A DNA stretch of 64,000 nucleotides from Pseudomonas luteola NBRC 103146 (GTDB lineage: Bacteria; Pseudomonadota; Gammaproteobacteria; Pseudomonadales; Pseudomonadaceae): contig NZ_BDAE01000001.1 in the NCBI RefSeq assembly GCF_002091675.1, positions 372,001 to 436,000 on the forward strand. The letters run 5' to 3'. Shown here one piece after another: positions 9,550 to 18,613 of the stretch. The position numbers were made by a program, and so were the translations under genes. Below the pieces are notes generated by a model. The model saw only the letters and a list, made by a program, of their open reading frames with translations, made no database searches and was not told where the DNA came from. Numbering within the stretch: the first letter of the stretch is position 1; each line of letters starts with the position of its first letter.

Positions 9550-10974
9550 TCAGGCCTTCTTGAACTCCTCCTCAATGGCTTCCAGCGTCTTGTTCCGGGT
9601 CTCGGGTAAATAACGGACCACGAACGCAATGGCCAGCAGGCCGAACGCGAAGAACATGAAGAACGTCGTGGAGATACTGAACCACGCCACCAACTGCAGG
9701 AAGAAAAAGCCTACCAGGAATGTGGTCAGCCATAGCACGCCGCCGGTAAAGCCTAGGGCCAGGCCCCGGATACGCATGGGAAAGATCTCGGACAGCATCA
9801 ACCAGGTCACTGGTGAGATGGCCCCTTGCTGGAAGGCCAGAAAGCTGACCGTAAGGCCCAGGATAATAAACGCGCGCTCCGTGCCTGGCGCCATGTTCAT
9901 CGAGACCAGACCAATCAGCAGCAGGCACGTAGTCGTGCCGATCAGGCCGGTGATCAGCATCGGCCGGCGACCGACCCGGCCCAGTAGCCAGATGCCTAGA
10001 AAGGTAGCCAGTACGGAGATCACACCGTTGGCGATGTTGGCTGTGAGCGCAGCCTGTGTATCAAAGCCGGACTCCTTCAGGATCTGGGTGCCGTAGTACA
10101 TGATCGAGTTGACGCCGGTGATCTGCTGCACGACGGCGATCCCTATACCAATCAGAAAGATCTTGCGAATCCAGGGCGTTTTCAGGTCCTCCCAGCTACC
10201 CTCTTTGGCCTTGGAGTCCTCCTGCGCAGCTTGGCGTACTTCCTTGGCCTCCTTGTGGGCCTGATGCTCGGCGCGAACTTCTTTAAGCGTACGCAGCATC
10301 TCGCCGAAGCGGCCTTTGGAGGCTAGCCAGCGGGGACTCTCCGGCATGACCAGCATGCCCAGCCAGAGCACCACGGCTGGAAGCGTGGCAATGACCAGCA
10401 TCCAGCGCCAGATATGGCTACCCTCGAAGAAGTGGGCAATCGCAGCGTTGCAGGTAAAGGCCAGTAACTGGCCCGACACGATCATCAATTCATTGCGCGT
10501 CACCATCTGCCCGCGCTTGTGCGCAGGCGACATCTCTGCCAGGTAGACCGGAACGGTGACCGAGGCACCACCAACGGCAAGCCCCAGGATGAAGCGGGCC
10601 AGCACCATGAACTCGACGTTGGGCGCGAGGGTGCTGCCCAGTGTGCCAAGGATGAAAATGATCGACAGCAAGAGGATGATCTTGCGTCGGCCACGGGCGT
10701 CGGAGAGGCGACCGCTGATAGCGGCACCGATGGCACCGCCAAAGACTAGGGAAGACGCCACCAGACTTTCAGAAAAAGGCGTGAGGCCAAAGTCTTCCTT
10801 GATGAAGGGAAGCGCGCCGTTGATGACGCCAGTGTCATACCCAAACAGCAAGCCGCCAAAGGTTGAGATCGTGGTGATGATCTGCATCTTGCGCTTGTGG
10901 TTGGTAGGCGAGGAGTCTGTTGTCGAAGGCTCTGCATTTGCAGGCGAGGCGAGGGATGATGGGTTTTTTATCAT
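9550..10974 (-). CDS. Sugar porter family MFS transporter
   Basis: Start set at the ATG at 10974 (MIKNPSS) with AAAGAGA upstream. The 474-residue, 12-helix protein is a proton-coupled sugar symporter of the XylE/GalP/AraE type. Motifs include GYDTGVINGALPF in helix 1, the loop RLSDARGRRK, VPVYLAEMSPAHKRG, PESPRWLASKGR after helix 6, QQITGVNSIMYYG in helix 7, GRVGRRP, and the terminal PETRNKTLEAIE. These are the hexose/pentose-binding signatures; the exact sugar cannot be told. It is a single gene with its own terminator. Confidence 0.92.
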   Translation of the reverse strand: MIKNPSSLASPANAEPSTTDSSPTNHKRKMQIITTISTFGGLLFGYDTGVINGALPFIKEDFGLTPFSESLVASSLVFGGAIGAAISGRLSDARGRRKIILLLSIIFILGTLGSTLAPNVEFMVLARFILGLAVGGASVTVPVYLAEMSPAHKRGQMVTRNELMIVSGQLLAFTCNAAIAHFFEGSHIWRWMLVIATLPAVVLWLGMLVMPESPRWLASKGRFGEMLRTLKEVRAEHQAHKEAKEVRQAAQEDSKAKEGSWEDLKTPWIRKIFLIGIGIAVVQQITGVNSIMYYGTQILKESGFDTQAALTANIANGVISVLATFLGIWLLGRVGRRPMLITGLIGTTTCLLLIGLVSMNMAPGTERAFIILGLTVSFLAFQQGAISPVTWLMLSEIFPMRIRGLALGFTGGVLWLTTFLVGFFFLQLVAWFSISTTFFMFFAFGLLAIAFVVRYLPETRNKTLEAIEEEFKKA

Positions 10975-11410
10975 AGATTTCTCTTTGCACGTTAAGCCGT
11001 GACGCTCATCCATCCCTGGTTGATCACGAGGCAGTCCAAGGTGCCTTGATACTGGGCGGGTCCGCTAAATGCACGTGCTGCTGCCGGGAGATTGATTGCC
11101 CGTGCGACGCTATCGATGCGTTTGGAACCCACGTTATCGAGCGTATGGGGCTCATAGGGATAGACTGGCGTGCTTGGAGAGTGGTTTCAAAAAAAGCCAC
11201 TGAGAAGTATCTGCATCACAGAATCCTGAGTGAAAGGCTGACGAATTCCCAGGCGGTGGGCGTCAGTGATGGCTGCCAGAACACGGCCTGAAGAAAATCC
11301 GTAGCCGGTAGGGTAAACATGGTCATAAAGAGGCAATTACTTGATACCGAGTCGGTATCGGACCAGGCAGGTTAGCCAGGCGGCAAAACCGCCTGGCTGG
11401 CTTGACTCAG
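10975..11410. other. Intergenic region without a clear gene
   Basis: About 430 bases upstream of the sugar porter. An 81-codon open frame at 11046-11291 on the plus strand has a Cys-rich, family-less translation and I do not call it. A GC-rich hairpin (GCCAGGCGG/CCGCCTGGC, 11375-11395) sits just past the end of the SDR gene and may act as its terminator, although it lacks a T-run. Confidence 0.5.
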
Positions 11411-12418
11411 TTAAGGCTGACCATTTCCGCCGGAGGCGCCAAAGACTTGACCTGTGACATAGCTGGCCTCGGTGGAAGCCAACTGCACGTAAAGCGGTGC
11501 GATTTCCACAGGCTGGCCGGGACGCTTGAGCGGGGTGTCGCCTCCAAAGCTCTTGAGCTTTTCCATCGTCTGGCCACCGCAGACTTGCAAGGGTGTCCAG
11601 AACGGGCCGGGCGCTACGGCGTTGACGCGAATACCCTTGTCCGCCAATTGTTTGGCCAGCCCCTTGCTGAAATTGGCAATGCCGGCCTTGGTCAACGCGT
11701 AATCGACCAGATTGGCCGAAGGATCGTAGGCATTGACCGATGATGTGTTGATGATCGAAGCGCCTTCCGGCAGATGCGGAATGGCAGCCTTGGTGATCCA
11801 GAACATGGCGTACAGATTGGTTTTGAGCGTCCAGTCGAACTGCTCATTGCTCAGGTCAAGAATCGAATCGTGGCTCTGCTGGCGCGCAGCATTGTTGACC
11901 AGGATATCCAGTCCACCCAGCTCCTTTACGGCGCGGTCCACCAGCTCGCGGCAGAATGCCTCGTCGCGAATGTCACCGGGAATGGCTACCGCCTTGCGGC
12001 CGGCCTGCTGGATCAGCTGAACCACTTCCTTTGCGTCAGGTTCCTCATCCGGCAGGTAGTTGATGGCTACATCCGCTCCTTCGCGGGCAAAGGCGATGGC
12101 TGCGGCACGGCCGATACCCGAGTCGCCCCCGGTGATCAGTGCCTTGCGGCCGGCGAGGCGGTTATTGCCTTTGTAGCTTTCTTCACCGTGATCTGGCCGA
12201 GGCGTCATCTTGCTGGCCAGCCCTGGCCAGGGTTGGGTTTGCTCCTGAAACGGAGGGCGGGGATGGCCGCTCTTGGGATCGCTCAACGGGGCTGGGTCGG
12301 CTGCAACCTTGCTATTGGCCGTCTGAGCAAAGGCGGGGGCCGCTGCGGCGGCGGCAATCGTGACAGCCGCACCCTGCATGAGTTTACGGCGAGACGTGGA
12401 GAGGTCGTTCGGATTCAT
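11411..12418 (-). CDS. SDR oxidoreductase with Tat signal, YghA-like
   Basis: Start set at the ATG at 12418, 7 bases after CAGGAG. The 335-residue protein opens with a twin-arginine signal (TSRRKLMQ, then an Ala-rich core ending APAFAQ), so it should be folded with cofactor and exported to the periplasm. The catalytic part has the NAD(P) loop GGDSGIGRAAAIAF, NNAA, and the active-site Ser...Tyr-x-x-x-Lys (TSSVNAY...YALTKAG). It resembles E. coli YghA, an NADP-linked aldehyde reductase. A Tat-exported SDR is odd because NAD(P) is scarce outside the cytoplasm. Confidence 0.9.
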   Translation of the reverse strand: MNPNDLSTSRRKLMQGAAVTIAAAAAAPAFAQTANSKVAADPAPLSDPKSGHPRPPFQEQTQPWPGLASKMTPRPDHGEESYKGNNRLAGRKALITGGDSGIGRAAAIAFAREGADVAINYLPDEEPDAKEVVQLIQQAGRKAVAIPGDIRDEAFCRELVDRAVKELGGLDILVNNAARQQSHDSILDLSNEQFDWTLKTNLYAMFWITKAAIPHLPEGASIINTSSVNAYDPSANLVDYALTKAGIANFSKGLAKQLADKGIRVNAVAPGPFWTPLQVCGGQTMEKLKSFGGDTPLKRPGQPVEIAPLYVQLASTEASYVTGQVFGASGGNGQP

Positions 12419-12741
12419 GGCTGGCTCCTGAGAATGGGAATAAGCGGTGATCGAAACGGCAAGGCAGCAGTGTCCGTCGGGGCACCTGCCGGGTAAGCAC
12501 CTGATGCGATGCTTGAATCGTTGTGACCGGGGTAGACGTACAGACCGTGCGCATCGTTCCCCAACCAAGGCAATAATGGGCGAATGGTCTGTTCAGGCAA
12601 GAGCGTTGAGCTAGAGCGACTGGTAGCCGATGCGGGTGGGCCGGGCCTTTGCAGGTAGGGCCCGTTCATGCGCGAGGGCTGAACAATGGACAGGCAAACC
12701 TGCCTCGCGCCTGAAAGGCGCAAGCCAGGGTGCAGGGAGGC
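12419..12741. other. Intergenic region
   Basis: About 320 bases upstream of the SDR gene and downstream of the acidic protein gene, both on the minus strand. It holds a short perfect hairpin (GCGCCTGAAAGGCGC) near 12706-12722 just past the acidic protein's stop. Otherwise I see nothing I can support. Confidence 0.5.
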
Positions 12742-13203
12742 TTACAGCGTTGGGTCTACTTCACGTACCAGCACATAATGGCGACCGGTTTCGTCTTCAC
12801 AGTAGTCGTACACATAGAACATCTCGACCACTCCGGCTCCTGGCATGGCAGCCACGAGGTCACCCGGCTCAGGTGTAAAAAAACCTGCCGTGCCCGGCTC
12901 GGCTTCGCTCTCGATGCGAGCAGTGGAAAACAATTCGGGGTCCATGTCGCCAAAAAAATCGTCGCGTGTTTCCTGGTCCCAATCCTCGGGCACCTTGAAT
13001 TCACCCGTAAACAGGATCTTGGCGTCACCCAGATCGTCGGCATCAACTTCCGGATTTTCGTCCGGGCGGTAGACCGTGCAGTCCAGAACGTTGCTGTCGC
13101 TCAGGATGGTTTCCCGTGCGGCAAGACGCTTTTTCGAGCCAAACGAATCTGCCGTATAGGATACGGAATCCGGGCCGTTGGTTATGCGATCGTTGGGACT
13201 CAT
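12742..13203 (-). CDS. Acidic hypothetical protein
   Basis: I do not recognise this family. Start set at the ATG at 13203 (MSPNDRITNG) because GGAGAG lies 5 bases upstream; ATGs at 13221 and 13215 are in the same frame. The 153-residue product is rich in Asp and Glu, with no signal peptide or membrane segment. Its middle is acidic (DADDLGDAK, DWDQETRDDFFGDMD) and its end has MFYVYDYCEDETGRHYVLVREVD, which looks like a beta-sheet pair. It faces the GH13 gene divergently across about 260 bases, so the two may share a control region, but no shared function can be shown. Confidence 0.6.
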   Translation of the reverse strand: MSPNDRITNGPDSVSYTADSFGSKKRLAARETILSDSNVLDCTVYRPDENPEVDADDLGDAKILFTGEFKVPEDWDQETRDDFFGDMDPELFSTARIESEAEPGTAGFFTPEPGDLVAAMPGAGVVEMFYVYDYCEDETGRHYVLVREVDPTL

Positions 13204-13466
13204 AGCACTCTCCATGGTCATGGTTCTGCCTTCATAGCAGATAAGGCGAAAATTGCTGTGTTTTCCAGTCATTTTGGCGCTTTGTCATACGGCAGAACCA
13301 TCTTTTTTGTGTAAGCGTCTGTCTTATGACTGCTTACGGGTGCGGTTTACGCCTGAGGGCTCTTCAATGACCGTTCAGGCACCGGAGCGGCGAGGGGCAA
13401 TAAGGGTTGGGATACAAACGCGAACCGGCGCAGTCCAAGTTACAAATTCACTGTTCAGGGTCCGAT

Positions 13467-15572
13467 ATGACAGCGCCAGACATAGAAGAGCAGGTAAACG
13501 CGCCTGATCCAGAATACGTTCAATGGTTAGTCAACCAGTCGATGCTCTACAAGGCTCGTCAACGTGCCAAGGCGTATGGCGGTCAGGCGCGGCTCTGGAT
13601 GCATCCCTATGCTGAAACGCGTCCACGCCGGGCAACGGCCATTGCCTCCGTCTGGTTTACGGCCTATCCCAGCTCAGTGATCACCGGATCAGGTGATTCC
13701 GTCATCAAGACGCTGGGAAGCGCTCCGCTATGGAATGCGTTGTCTTCCATTGGCGTGCAGGCGATCCATACAGGGCCGACCAAGCTGTCCGGCGGTCTCA
13801 AGGGGCGTGAGATTACGCCGACCATCGACGGTAACTTCGACCGGATCAGCCTCGATATCGACCCGCTCTACGGAACGGAAGAGGAATTCATCGCCCTGAG
13901 CCGCATGGCCTCTGCCCACAATGCGGTAGTCGTGGACGACATCATTCCGGCTCACACTGGCAAGGGCGCCGATTTTCGGCTCGCCGAATTGGGCTATGAA
14001 GATTATCCGGGCCTTTACCATATGGTGGAGATCAAGCCGGAGGATTGGGAGTTACTGCCCGAGGTGCCGGAAGGCCGTGATGCAGTCAACCTGCCGCCCG
14101 AGGTCGTCGATGCCCTGAAAGAGAAGTGCTATATCGTCGGCCAGCTCCAGCGCGTCATCTTTTTCGAGCCGGGTGTGAAAGAGACTGACTGGAGTGCCAC
14201 ACCGGTCGTTACCGGTGTGGATGGCAAGGACCGGCGCTGGGTATACCTGCATTACTTCAAGGAAGGTCAACCTTCCTTGAACTGGCTCGACCCCAGTTTC
14301 GCTGCACAGCAGCTGATCATTGGCGATGCACTGCATTCGCTGGATGTGCTTGGCGCACGCGGGCTGCGTCTGGATGCCAACGGCTTTCTGGGTGTTGAAC
14401 GGCGCGCCAATGACAAGGCGTGGTCCGAAGGTCATCCCCTGTCCATCGTCGGCAACCAACTGATTGGGGGCATGGTCCGCAAAGCTGGCGGCTTCAGCTT
14501 TCAGGAGCTCAACCTGACCGTGGACGATATCGCGGCCATGGGCCAGGGCGGGGCAGATCTCTCTTACGACTTCATCACCCGTCCGGCCTACCATCACGCC
14601 GTGCTGACGGGCGATACCGAATTCCTGCGCCTGATGCTGCGTACCATGCACCAATTCAACATTGACCCGGCGTCGCTTATCCATGCCTTGCAGAACCATG
14701 ATGAGCTAACCCTGGAGCTGGTGCACTTCTGGACCCTGCATGCCGACACCAATTTCGTCTACCAGGGCCAGACTTGGCGCGGCAGCATCTTGCGCGAGCA
14801 TATTCGTGAGGTCATGTACGAGCGTCTTAGCGGTGAGCATGCGCCCTACAACCTCCGGTTTGTTACCAACGGCGTAGCCTGTACCACGGCGAGCGTGATT
14901 GCAGCAGCCCTGGGCATTCGTGAACTGGACAGCATGACCGACGAGGACAAGGAACGGGTCAAGCGGGTCCATCTGCTCCTTGCCATGTACAACGCCTTGC
15001 AACCCGGCGTATTCGCCCTGTCCGGATGGGATCTGGTAGGAGCGTTGCCCTTGCCGTTCGGTCTGGTGGAAGACCGCATGCGCGATGGCGATACACGATG
15101 GATTCAGCGCGGTGCCTATGATCTGGCAGACGCCAATAACGAGGCGACCCATTCCGGCGAAGGTCTGCCCAAGGCCGTCAACCTTTATGGCAGCCTGACC
15201 GAGCAGCTGGCCGACCCGGACTCCTTTGCCAACAAGCTCAAGCGCATCCTCTCGGTACGCCAGGCCTATGGCATTGCGTCCAGCCACCAGATTGCGGTGC
15301 CGGATGTCACCTCGCCGGGGCTTCTAGTCATGGTGCACGAGCTGCCCGCCGGGCGTGGCACCCAGATTACCGCGCTCAACTTTGGCGCCACCTCGATCCA
15401 GGAAACCATCACCCTGACTAACGTTACGCCGGGGCCGGTCGTGGATATGATCAACGAGACGGTTGAAGGTGATCTCACCGACAACGGTGAGCTGACGATC
15501 AATTTGGAAGGGTATGAGGGGCTGAGCCTGCGGATCGTAGGTGCCTTGCCCAACACGCCGTTCGACGTGTAA
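13467..15572 (+). CDS. GH13 enzyme related to trehalose synthase / maltose glucosyltransferase
   Basis: Start set at ATG 13467 (MTAPDIEEQ), giving 701 residues; an earlier in-frame start at 13407 is possible. It is a glycoside hydrolase family 13 protein with a TIM barrel. The nucleophile Asp lies in GLRLDANGF (~residue 311), the acid/base Glu in FQELNLT, and the transition-state Asp in [12 protein letters not shown], so it should be active. Region I is unusual ([14 protein letters not shown] rather than DxVxNH). It resembles proteins annotated as maltose alpha-D-glucosyltransferase, which interconvert maltose and trehalose, but lacks a fused maltokinase. No treY/treZ or glg gene is next to it. 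A bidirectional terminator follows. Confidence 0.82.
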   Translation: MTAPDIEEQVNAPDPEYVQWLVNQSMLYKARQRAKAYGGQARLWMHPYAETRPRRATAIASVWFTAYPSSVITGSGDSVIKTLGSAPLWNALSSIGVQAIHTGPTKLSGGLKGREITPTIDGNFDRISLDIDPLYGTEEEFIALSRMASAHNAVVVDDIIPAHTGKGADFRLAELGYEDYPGLYHMVEIKPEDWELLPEVPEGRDAVNLPPEVVDALKEKCYIVGQLQRVIFFEPGVKETDWSATPVVTGVDGKDRRWVYLHYFKEGQPSLNWLDPSFAAQQLIIGDALHSLDVLGARGLRLDANGFLGVERRANDKAWSEGHPLSIVGNQLIGGMVRKAGGFSFQELNLTVDDIAAMGQGGADLSYDFITRPAYHHAVLTGDTEFLRLMLRTMHQFNIDPASLIHALQNHDELTLELVHFWTLHADTNFVYQGQTWRGSILREHIREVMYERLSGEHAPYNLRFVTNGVACTTASVIAAALGIRELDSMTDEDKERVKRVHLLLAMYNALQPGVFALSGWDLVGALPLPFGLVEDRMRDGDTRWIQRGAYDLADANNEATHSGEGLPKAVNLYGSLTEQLADPDSFANKLKRILSVRQAYGIASSHQIAVPDVTSPGLLVMVHELPAGRGTQITALNFGATSIQETITLTNVTPGPVVDMINETVEGDLTDNGELTINLEGYEGLSLRIVGALPNTPFDV

Positions 15573-15581
15573 GGGCTGAAA

Positions 15582-15620
15582 AGGGCTGCGAGGCAAAATG
15601 TATTTGCTCGCAGCCCTTTA
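15582..15620. terminator. Bidirectional terminator
   Basis: A 12-base stem AAGGGCTGCGAG/CTCGCAGCCCTT surrounds a loop between the convergent GH13 and FKBP genes, with a T-rich flank on the plus side. Confidence 0.8.
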
Positions 15621-15625
15621 TAGAT

Positions 15626-15967
15626 TCAATCGTCCCGGGTGAGGACTTCCAGCAGCTCGATCTCGAAGATCAGGTTCGAGTTCGGTTTGATATGCGCGCC
15701 AATCTGGCGCTCACCATAGGCCAGGTGCGCCGGCACGAACAGCCTGCGTTTGCCGCCTACCTTCATCCCCATTAACCCGATATCCCAGCCCTTGATGACC
15801 CGGCCTGTGCCAATGACACACTGGAACGGCCGACCTTTGTCGTATGAAGAGTCGAATACGGTGCCATCTTCCAGAGTGCCTCGGTACTGGGTCGTGATCA
15901 GGGCACCTTTGACAGCTTCCTTGCCTTCGCCCAGTTGGATATCTTCAATTGTCAGTTCGTCGGTCAT
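15626..15967 (-). CDS. FKBP-type peptidyl-prolyl cis-trans isomerase
   Basis: Start set at ATG 15967, which overlaps the mltA stop by 4 bases (ATGA). The 113-residue protein is a single FKBP domain: YRGTLEDGTVFDSSYDKGRPFQCVIGTGRVIKGWDIGLMGMKVGGKRRLFVPAHLAYG contains in order the DG-x-x-FDSS, the V-I-x-GW binding-pocket strand and the YG flap region. It speeds proline isomerisation in folding. There is no signal peptide, so it is cytoplasmic. It is translationally coupled to the lytic transglycosylase gene. Confidence 0.93.
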   Translation of the reverse strand: MTDELTIEDIQLGEGKEAVKGALITTQYRGTLEDGTVFDSSYDKGRPFQCVIGTGRVIKGWDIGLMGMKVGGKRRLFVPAHLAYGERQIGAHIKPNSNLIFEIELLEVLTRDD

Positions 15968-17187
15968 GGCGTGTTCTCTGTGTTCGTTGGATTCTGGCCT
16001 TTTGCAGGCGTAACCGCAGGCTTGGACGCTGCATTGGGCAGTGGCGCACCTTTTGGCCAAAGCATCCAAATTTGGCCGTCCTGCTTCATATGGCCGGCCA
16101 GCTCACCGGCATTATCACCCGTTCCCCAGAAAAGATCGGCACGGACTTCTCCGGTAATGGCACCACCGGTATCCTGTGCGGCTACCGGGCGAATCACGGG
16201 GCTGCCATCCGGGCGGGTGGTGGACAGCCAGAGCAGGCTGCCCAGCGGAATCACCTTGCGATCAATGGCTACGCTGTAGCCAGGCGTCAATGGAACGTTC
16301 AACGAGCCGCGGGGTGCTTCGTTGCTGTCCGGGCGTTGGCTGAAAAACACATAGCTCGGGTTACTGCCCAAGAGCTCCGGCACACGATCCGGGTTGGCCG
16401 TGGCCCACTCGCGAATCTTGCTCATGCTGACCTCTTCCTTTTGCAGCAGCCCCTGCTCCACCAGCCAGCGGCCGATAGGCTTGTAGGGATACCCGTTCTG
16501 ATTTGCGTACCCGATACGCAACTGGCGACCATCTTCCAGTTCAACACGGCCCGAGCCCTGGATCTGTAAGAATTGCAGGTCCATCGGATCACGCAGCCAG
16601 GCCAGTACAGGGGCATCTACACCCTGCTGCATGATGGTGGCGGCGTCATCATAGGGTTTGAGCGTCTGGCCTTCGAGTCGGCCTCGCAGGCGTTTCCCCT
16701 TGAGTTCAGGGTAAATGCTGGCCAGATCGACGGTAATCAGGTCGGTAGGTGTGCCATAGACCGGCACGGGATGGGCCTCATCCTGCACAAGGCTGCCGTG
16801 GTAGACCGGCTCGTAATAGCCCGTGATAAGGCCATGCTCGCCCTTCAAAGAGCGCAGGCTGTAGACCTGTAGCTGGCTTTTGAGAAAGTCCCGTACGGCG
16901 CGTGGATCATACGGGACCTGCGCGGCTGCCTGACACGGTCCACTCCAAGCCTCGTTGTTCTTGAGCTTCTCGCAGCCTGCCTGCCAGGCCTTGAAGCCTG
17001 CCATAAGGTCGGCGTCACTGGTGACAGGAAGATCCTCCCAGCGGACAGGAGTGTAGGTGGCAACTTCCGGCGGTTTGGGCGGCGGCTTTTGCTTGAACTT
17101 GGAGCCGTCGTCACAACCGGCCAGCAAGGCTAATAGAGATACGGCGGCACAGGCCATGAGCCGCCAGGGGTAACGATAGGCAAGCAC
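15964..17187 (-). CDS. mltA: Membrane-bound lytic transglycosylase MltA
   Basis: Start is uncertain: a GTG at 17187 gives a signal with Arg residues (AYRYPWR) before the lipobox LLAGC; ATG 17157 would leave no basic n-region. The ~407-residue lipoprotein cleaves peptidoglycan between MurNAc and GlcNAc from the outer membrane's inner face. The MltA core (LITGYYEPVYHGS) and the C-terminal 3D domain are present, with the catalytic Asp in AAQDTGGAITGE and the end motif TGDNAGELAGHM. It precedes, and overlaps by 4 bases, an FKBP gene. Length matches the family. Confidence 0.93.
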   Translation of the reverse strand: MLAYRYPWRLMACAAVSLLALLAGCDDGSKFKQKPPPKPPEVATYTPVRWEDLPVTSDADLMAGFKAWQAGCEKLKNNEAWSGPCQAAAQVPYDPRAVRDFLKSQLQVYSLRSLKGEHGLITGYYEPVYHGSLVQDEAHPVPVYGTPTDLITVDLASIYPELKGKRLRGRLEGQTLKPYDDAATIMQQGVDAPVLAWLRDPMDLQFLQIQGSGRVELEDGRQLRIGYANQNGYPYKPIGRWLVEQGLLQKEEVSMSKIREWATANPDRVPELLGSNPSYVFFSQRPDSNEAPRGSLNVPLTPGYSVAIDRKVIPLGSLLWLSTTRPDGSPVIRPVAAQDTGGAITGEVRADLFWGTGDNAGELAGHMKQDGQIWMLWPKGAPLPNAASKPAVTPAKGQNPTNTENTP

Positions 17188-17345
17188 GTCAACTGTTCTT
17201 GTCGATGAGTGAGCCGGTAGCTTGGTGAAATCAGACCGTGACGTCAAATGCCGATCCTGACTTTCCCACCTACTGAATCATGTTGCAAAACAGTCAGGTA
17301 GGCCTGCCGAGGCTGGTTAAATTATAACCAACTCTATGCGGAAGA

Positions 17346-17909
17346 TCATGGCGTTACAGTGCTTGGAATGCGTTCCAGTGGCATGCGCTGATGTTCTTTC
17401 CAGACGCCATTTTCCAGGGCGATACGGCCAGTGACATCCAGTGTCGGACAGCAGGACGCATCGGCTGCCTTGAAGGTGAGCCCCTGATACCAGAGGTCAT
17501 CGTTTCGGATGAAAAGGCTGCTGATGTGCTTGGGAAGCTCTGTTGAGCTCTGCTTGGGCATCGAGTAATCGGCATCGATGAAATAGTCGCCGCCCGGGCT
17601 CTGGCGCAGGATGGCCATGAGCGGCCGAGTGGCGGTAGGTGTGCCGCTGCAGCCGACATCCAGCTCGTACACCGCCAGGAAAACCGATTTCCCCTCCAGC
17701 TGGTAGGGGATGATATTGCGAGGGTCCATCGAAAAGGAGCAGCCCAGCGACTTGCCGAACTGTTCAACGATAGGCGGCAACTTGGTTGAGATCTCGGCCC
17801 GCTTGGGTTCCGAGGCCTGCGCGATGTAATCGGCCAGGTCAACTTTGATATCTGCCAGACAGCTCAGGGGTAAAAGTGACAAAGCCATCCAAAAGGCCTT
17901 AAAACGCAT
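17346..17909 (-). CDS. Secreted hypothetical protein
   Basis: Start set at ATG 17909, preceded by a strong GGAGAGGAAG ribosome site. The 187-residue product has a Sec signal peptide (MRFKAFWMALSLLPLSCLA) and no further membrane segment, so it is probably periplasmic. It has Cys pairs (LGCSF, VGCSG, ASCCPTLD) that could form disulfides. I do not recognise the family and assign no function. It stands about 160 bases upstream of mltA on the same strand, and may or may not be co-transcribed. Confidence 0.75.
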   Translation of the reverse strand: MRFKAFWMALSLLPLSCLADIKVDLADYIAQASEPKRAEISTKLPPIVEQFGKSLGCSFSMDPRNIIPYQLEGKSVFLAVYELDVGCSGTPTATRPLMAILRQSPGGDYFIDADYSMPKQSSTELPKHISSLFIRNDDLWYQGLTFKAADASCCPTLDVTGRIALENGVWKEHQRMPLERIPSTVTP

Positions 17910-18170
17910 TGGGCTTCCTCTCCGTGGAACAGAACGCAAGGATCATTTCAATTGGTCGATATTGACGCGCATAAAGGGCATCGGTTCGCCGGTTGTACAA
18001 CTATTGTTCAATTGATCGGCAGATTCGCCTTTTGAGAGCGCCCTACCTATGGTTTGATCTGTCGACAAGGGTTTCTAAAACGCTCAAGCGTATATAACAC
18101 CGCGCATACAGGCCTACATACAGCAGAGGGGAGCGCTAATTAGCCTATCCATCAGAGTGTGCTCTGGTTA

Positions 18171-18479
18171 TCAGAAGGCGTTGCGCTCTTCTAGGCAGTC
18201 GTCCCCACCCATCTCGAATTCGCGGCAGATCAAAGGGCGATTCTCATAGATGCTGCATCGCATGGTTTCTCGATCCAGCGCGGCGCACCAGCCGTCGTCC
18301 AGGCGCGCCATGGTCATCGAGCCCCATTGGTCCTCCTCGATAAAGCGCATGGGAACGCCGGTATCCGTAATCAGCATGACTTCCAGACGGCAGCACTTGG
18401 CCGCACAGGTGTCACAGGTGACACTGGGTTCGGGCTTGGCGGGCGGCGCAGAGGCAGGCAGGTTATGGAGCGGAATCAC
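18171..18479 (-). CDS. YkgJ-type cysteine-cluster protein
   Basis: This 102-residue protein belongs to the UPF0153/YkgJ family, thought to bind Zn or an Fe-S cluster through conserved cysteines. The visible pattern is CDTCAAKCC (residues ~22-30), then WCAALD, RCSIYENRPLICREFEMG and a final DDCLEE. Molecular role is unknown. The N-terminus (ASAPPAKPEPS) is Pro-rich and variable. It is a single gene with about 230 bases of gene-free DNA downstream, up to the secreted protein gene. Confidence 0.88.
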   Translation of the reverse strand: MIPLHNLPASAPPAKPEPSVTCDTCAAKCCRLEVMLITDTGVPMRFIEEDQWGSMTMARLDDGWCAALDRETMRCSIYENRPLICREFEMGGDDCLEERNAF

Positions 18480-18563
18480 GTGATCACCGGCGTAAAGGCA
18501 GACTGCAAGGTTACCGGCAGTTAAGGCCTGCTCAAAACGAAGAATGATCCATCAGGAGGAAAA

Positions 18564-18606
18564 CTGACGGACCGCAGGCCTCTCATGTCTGCCTACGTTC
18601 CGTCAG
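18564..18606 (-). terminator. Terminator of the dehydrogenase operon
   Basis: Read on the minus strand, CTGACGGA pairs with TCCGTCAG around a 27-base inner part that contains a second short pairing, and TTTT follows. It lies just past the cytochrome c stop. Confidence 0.65.
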
Positions 18607-18613
18607 CGACCGA

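Noticed and set aside
11046-11291. 81-residue Cys-rich open frame upstream of the sugar porter
   Set aside because: Cys spacing fits no known cluster and the frame lacks a ribosome site; likely chance.
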